A DNA stretch of 16,150 bases from an uncultured Comamonadaceae bacterium (GTDB lineage: Bacteria; Pseudomonadota; Gammaproteobacteria; Burkholderiales; Burkholderiaceae_C), in contig CALMOI010000081.1 of assembly GCA_937871735.1 (NCBI GenBank), positions 1 through 16,150 of the forward strand. The letters are read 5' to 3'. Positions 13,468 to 16,150 of the stretch are shown in pieces. Below the pieces are notes generated by a model that worked only from the letters and a program-made list of their open reading frames with translations, did no database searches and was not told the DNA's origin. Positions within the stretch are counted from its first letter, which is position 1. Each line of letters begins with the position of its first letter. The translations under genes and the position numbers were made by a program.

Positions 13468-15726
13468 ATGCTGATCACCCCCGCCTTCCCCCACGAACTG
13501 CCGCGTGCCCTGCAACACATGCTGGCCCGCGAGCGCCAAGACAACACCCCCGCCACCCTGCCCCGCCGCAGCTTTTTGAAGCTGATGGGCGTGGGCGCTG
13601 CTGGTTCGGGCGGCTTGGCACTGGGCCTGTTCAACGGCGATGCCCAAGCTGCTGATGCCGCCGCGCCCGCTGACCTCAAGCCCACCGAGCAGCCTGCGGC
13701 CTTTGTCCAGATCGCACCCACTGGCGAAGTCACCGTCACCATCAACCGGCTGGAGTTTGGTCAGGGCGTGCAGACCGCGCTGCCCATGATCTTGGCCGAA
13801 GAACTGGATGCCGACTGGGCCAAGGTGCGCAGCCAGCACGGCAACAGCAACCCGGCTTATGTCGATCCGCGCATTGGGCTGCACATCACGGGCGGCTCCA
13901 ACTCCATCAAAAACAGCTTCAGCCAGTACCGCGAACTGGGTGCCCGCGCCCGCGCCATGCTGCTGGCCGCCGCCGCCGCCCGCCTCAACATGGACGTGAG
14001 CACGCTGCGCACGCAAGCCGGTCAAGTCATTGCCGCCGATGGCCGTCAACTCGGTTACGGCGAACTGGCCGAGGCCGCGATGGCGCAGCCCGTGCCCGCC
14101 AAGGTCACGCTCAAAGACCCGAAAGACTTCCGCCTGATCGGCAAGCCCACCTCGCGGCTGGACGCCAAGGCCAAGAGCAGCGGCCAGCAAAGCTTTGGCA
14201 TCGACATGCACCTGCCCGGCCAGCTCACCGCCGTGGTGGCGCATCCGCCGGTGTTTGGGGCCAAGCTCAAGTCGCTGGACGACAGCGCCGCCCGCGCTGT
14301 GCGCGGCGTCAAAGCCGTGCTGCGCATCCCCGCCGACCGGGGCGGCGAAGCGGTGGCGGTGATTGCCGACGGCTACTGGCCCGCCAAGCAAGGGCGCGAA
14401 GCCCTCAAGCTGGACTGGGACACCACTGCGGTCGAAAAAGTCGACAGCGCCCGCCAACTGGCCCAGTACCGCGCTTTGGCCGATAAGCCCGGCGCACGCA
14501 AGTACGACGCCGACATGGCCGCACTGGCCAGCGCGCCCAAGAAAATCAAGGCCGAGTTCGTCTTCCCGTACTTGGCGCACGCGCCGATGGAGCCGCTGAA
14601 CTGCACCGTGCAAATCGGCGATGCGGGAGCGCAGTTGTGGGTGGGTTCGCAGTTCCCTGGCGTGGACGGCATGGCCGCCGCCAAGGTGCTGGGCCTGAAA
14701 CCCGAACAGGTGCAAATGCATGTACAAATGGCCGGTGGCGGTTTTGGCCGCCGCGCCGTGCCGACCAGCGACTACGTGGTCGAAGCCTGCCAAATCGCCA
14801 AGGCCGCGCAAACGGCGGGGCTGAACGTGCCGATCCGCATGGTCTGGAGCCGCGAAGACGACATCCAAGGCGGCTACTACCGCCCCATGCATTTGCACCG
14901 TGCCCACATTGGCTTTGATGCCAAGGGCAAGGTGCTGGCTTGGGATCACGTGTTGGTCGGCCAGTCCATCACCAGCGGCACGGCGTTTGAAGGCTTCATG
15001 ATCAAAGACGGCATCGACAACACCGCCGTCGAAGGCCTGCGCGAGCCCTACCCGCTGCCCATGCGCTTGACGGTGCATCACCCCAAGGTCAACGTGCCGG
15101 TGCTGTGGTGGCGCAGCGTGGGCAGCACGCACACCGCCTTTGTCATGGAAACGCTGATCGACGAGATCGCCCGCGCCACCAAGCAAGACCCGGTCGCTTA
15201 CCGCATGGCCTTGTTTGGCGATAAGCACGCCCGCCACCGCGCCGCGCTGCAACTGGCGGTAGACCAAAGCGGCTACGGCAAAAAACGCCTGCCCGCCGGT
15301 CACGCCTGGGGCGTGGCGGTGCATGAGTCGTTTGAAACCGTGGTGGCCTATGTGGTCGAAGCGTCGATCAAAAAAGGGCAACCGGTGCTGCACCGCGCTA
15401 CGGCGGGCGTGCATTGCAACTTGGCGGTGAACCCGCGCACCATCGAGGCGCAAGTGCAAGGTGCCGCCCTGATGGGCCTGGGCATGTGCCTGCCCGGCGC
15501 GGCCATCACCTTGAAGGACGGCGTGGTCGAGCAGCGCAACTTTGACGGCTACACCGTGGCCCGCATCGGCGACATGCCGCAAATTGCCGTCCACATCGTG
15601 CCCAGCGCCGAGCCGCCCACCGGCATGGGCGAGCCCGGCCTGCCACCACTGGCCCCGGCTTTTGCCAACGCCATTGCCAAGCTGACCGGCAAGCCGCTGC
15701 GCGAACTGCCGTTCAAGCTGGCCTAA
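13468..15726 (+). CDS. iorB: Molybdopterin-binding large subunit, isoquinoline 1-oxidoreductase / xanthine dehydrogenase family, Tat-exported
   Basis: A 752-aa molybdenum hydroxylase catalytic subunit that oxidises a carbon next to a ring nitrogen or an aldehyde, using water as the oxygen source. A twin-arginine signal is clear: RRSFLKLMG at 33-41, then a hydrophobic stretch and DAQA with likely cleavage near residue 61, so the folded enzyme goes to the periplasm. Cofactor motifs include GGGFGRR (423-429) and the catalytic-Glu loop GMGEPGLPP (E722). Length and the absence of FAD or FeS domains match IorB rather than the three-domain XdhB/xanthine oxidase. The ATG at 13468 follows AAGGAC. It lies 10 bp after iorA and 25 bp before the XdhC-like gene. 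Family annotation is firm; the exact substrate (isoquinoline, quinoline, aldehyde or other N-heterocycle) is not. Confidence 0.92.
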   Translation: MLITPAFPHELPRALQHMLARERQDNTPATLPRRSFLKLMGVGAAGSGGLALGLFNGDAQAADAAAPADLKPTEQPAAFVQIAPTGEVTVTINRLEFGQGVQTALPMILAEELDADWAKVRSQHGNSNPAYVDPRIGLHITGGSNSIKNSFSQYRELGARARAMLLAAAAARLNMDVSTLRTQAGQVIAADGRQLGYGELAEAAMAQPVPAKVTLKDPKDFRLIGKPTSRLDAKAKSSGQQSFGIDMHLPGQLTAVVAHPPVFGAKLKSLDDSAARAVRGVKAVLRIPADRGGEAVAVIADGYWPAKQGREALKLDWDTTAVEKVDSARQLAQYRALADKPGARKYDADMAALASAPKKIKAEFVFPYLAHAPMEPLNCTVQIGDAGAQLWVGSQFPGVDGMAAAKVLGLKPEQVQMHVQMAGGGFGRRAVPTSDYVVEACQIAKAAQTAGLNVPIRMVWSREDDIQGGYYRPMHLHRAHIGFDAKGKVLAWDHVLVGQSITSGTAFEGFMIKDGIDNTAVEGLREPYPLPMRLTVHHPKVNVPVLWWRSVGSTHTAFVMETLIDEIARATKQDPVAYRMALFGDKHARHRAALQLAVDQSGYGKKRLPAGHAWGVAVHESFETVVAYVVEASIKKGQPVLHRATAGVHCNLAVNPRTIEAQVQGAALMGLGMCLPGAAITLKDGVVEQRNFDGYTVARIGDMPQIAVHIVPSAEPPTGMGEPGLPPLAPAFANAIAKLTGKPLRELPFKLA

Positions 15727-15751
15727 GCGACTGAAGACCACGGAGCCGTTG

Positions 15752-16150
15752 ATGGAAGACTTGGACACCCGCGTCTTGCGCCAAGCCCTGGCGTGGCAGC
15801 ACGACGGCCAGCCCGTGGTGCTGGTCACGGTGGCGCGTACCTGGGGCTCGTCGCCCCGGCCTCCCGGCTCGCTGATGGCCATCAATGGCCGGGGGCAAAC
15901 GGTGGGCTCGGTCTCGGGCGGCTGCATAGAAGACGACCTGATCGAGCGCATCCGCGCCGGGGGCGTGGCGGCCGTCTGCGCCCAAGGCGTGCCCAGCGTG
16001 CTGCGCTACGGCATCTCTGCCGACCAAGCCCACCGCTTTGGCCTGCCCTGCGGCGGCACGGTGGAACTGGTGCTGGAGCCCGTCGGCCCACACAGCCGCT
16101 TGGCCGAGCTGCTGCAAGGCTGCGAACAGCGCCGCAGCACCGAGCGCGTG
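15752..16150 (+). CDS. XdhC/CoxI-family molybdenum cofactor maturation protein, C-terminus cut off by window edge
   Basis: The first 133 codons of an XdhC/CoxI protein, which binds molybdenum cofactor, promotes its sulfuration and inserts it into hydroxylases such as the one encoded just upstream. It begins MEDLDTRVLRQALAW and contains TWGSSPRPPGSLMAI and GSVSGGCIEDDL, the conserved XdhC N-terminal blocks with the Cys of SGGC, then GLPCGGTVELVLEP with a second Cys-Gly-Gly. GGAG lies 6 nt before the ATG. The gene follows iorB by 25 bp in the same direction, so it is the operon's dedicated chaperone. The frame is open to the right edge; the Rossmann-like C-terminal domain should lie beyond it. 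Confidence 0.9.
   Translation, partial: MEDLDTRVLRQALAWQHDGQPVVLVTVARTWGSSPRPPGSLMAINGRGQTVGSVSGGCIEDDLIERIRAGGVAAVCAQGVPSVLRYGISADQAHRFGLPCGGTVELVLEPVGPHSRLAELLQGCEQRRSTERV

Noticed and set aside
13303..15951. Minus-strand open frame of about 882 codons
   Set aside because: Antisense to iorB and parts of its neighbours; His/Gly/Gln-rich, crosses three real genes, no motif.

Overview
The window is GC-rich (roughly 65% by eye) and strongly biased to G or C at third codon positions. It carries RND efflux, isoquinoline-oxidoreductase-type molybdoenzyme and LysR genes typical of Burkholderiales. A betaproteobacterium, possibly Comamonadaceae, is the best guess; this rests on gene content and codon style, not on a marker gene. 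No rRNA, tRNA, CRISPR array, integrase or transposase is visible.

Layout. (1) 1-4009, minus strand: a tripartite RND efflux operon. A lipoprotein-type periplasmic adaptor (2708-4009) is followed 20 bp later by the inner-membrane HAE1 pump, whose last ~15% lies beyond the left edge. An intergenic region (4010-4348) contains several direct and inverted repeats. (2) 4349-9057: two divergent defence genes sharing a 116-bp intergenic region. One is a DUF262/DUF1524 (GmrSD-like) nuclease on the minus strand. The other is an MmeI-family single-chain type IIL restriction-modification enzyme on the plus strand. (3) 9134-9709, plus: a four-helix cytochrome b561. (4) 9819-11873, plus: a tight two-gene operon of a RecF/ABC-like ATPase and an HNH endonuclease, resembling the Septu (PtuA/PtuB) architecture but with no reverse transcriptase. 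(5) 11876-12838, minus: a LysR regulator divergent from (6) 12984-16150, plus: a molybdenum hydroxylase operon. This has a 2Fe-2S small subunit (IorA-like), a Tat-exported molybdopterin large subunit (IorB-like), and the start of an XdhC/CoxI-type cofactor chaperone cut by the right edge.

How the parts fit. The middle 7.5 kb (4349-11873) reads as a compact defence island with three nuclease modules, interrupted by one apparently metabolic membrane haem protein. It sits between two ordinary chromosomal operons. The pieces closest to a less-described system are the reverse-transcriptase-free ATPase-HNH pair, the divergent DUF262/type IIL pairing, and a repeated GCGGTGAATAG-type motif in the two intergenic regions that bracket the DUF262-MmeI-b561 block. 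Several long open frames run antisense to the real genes; they are composition artefacts and are not annotated.
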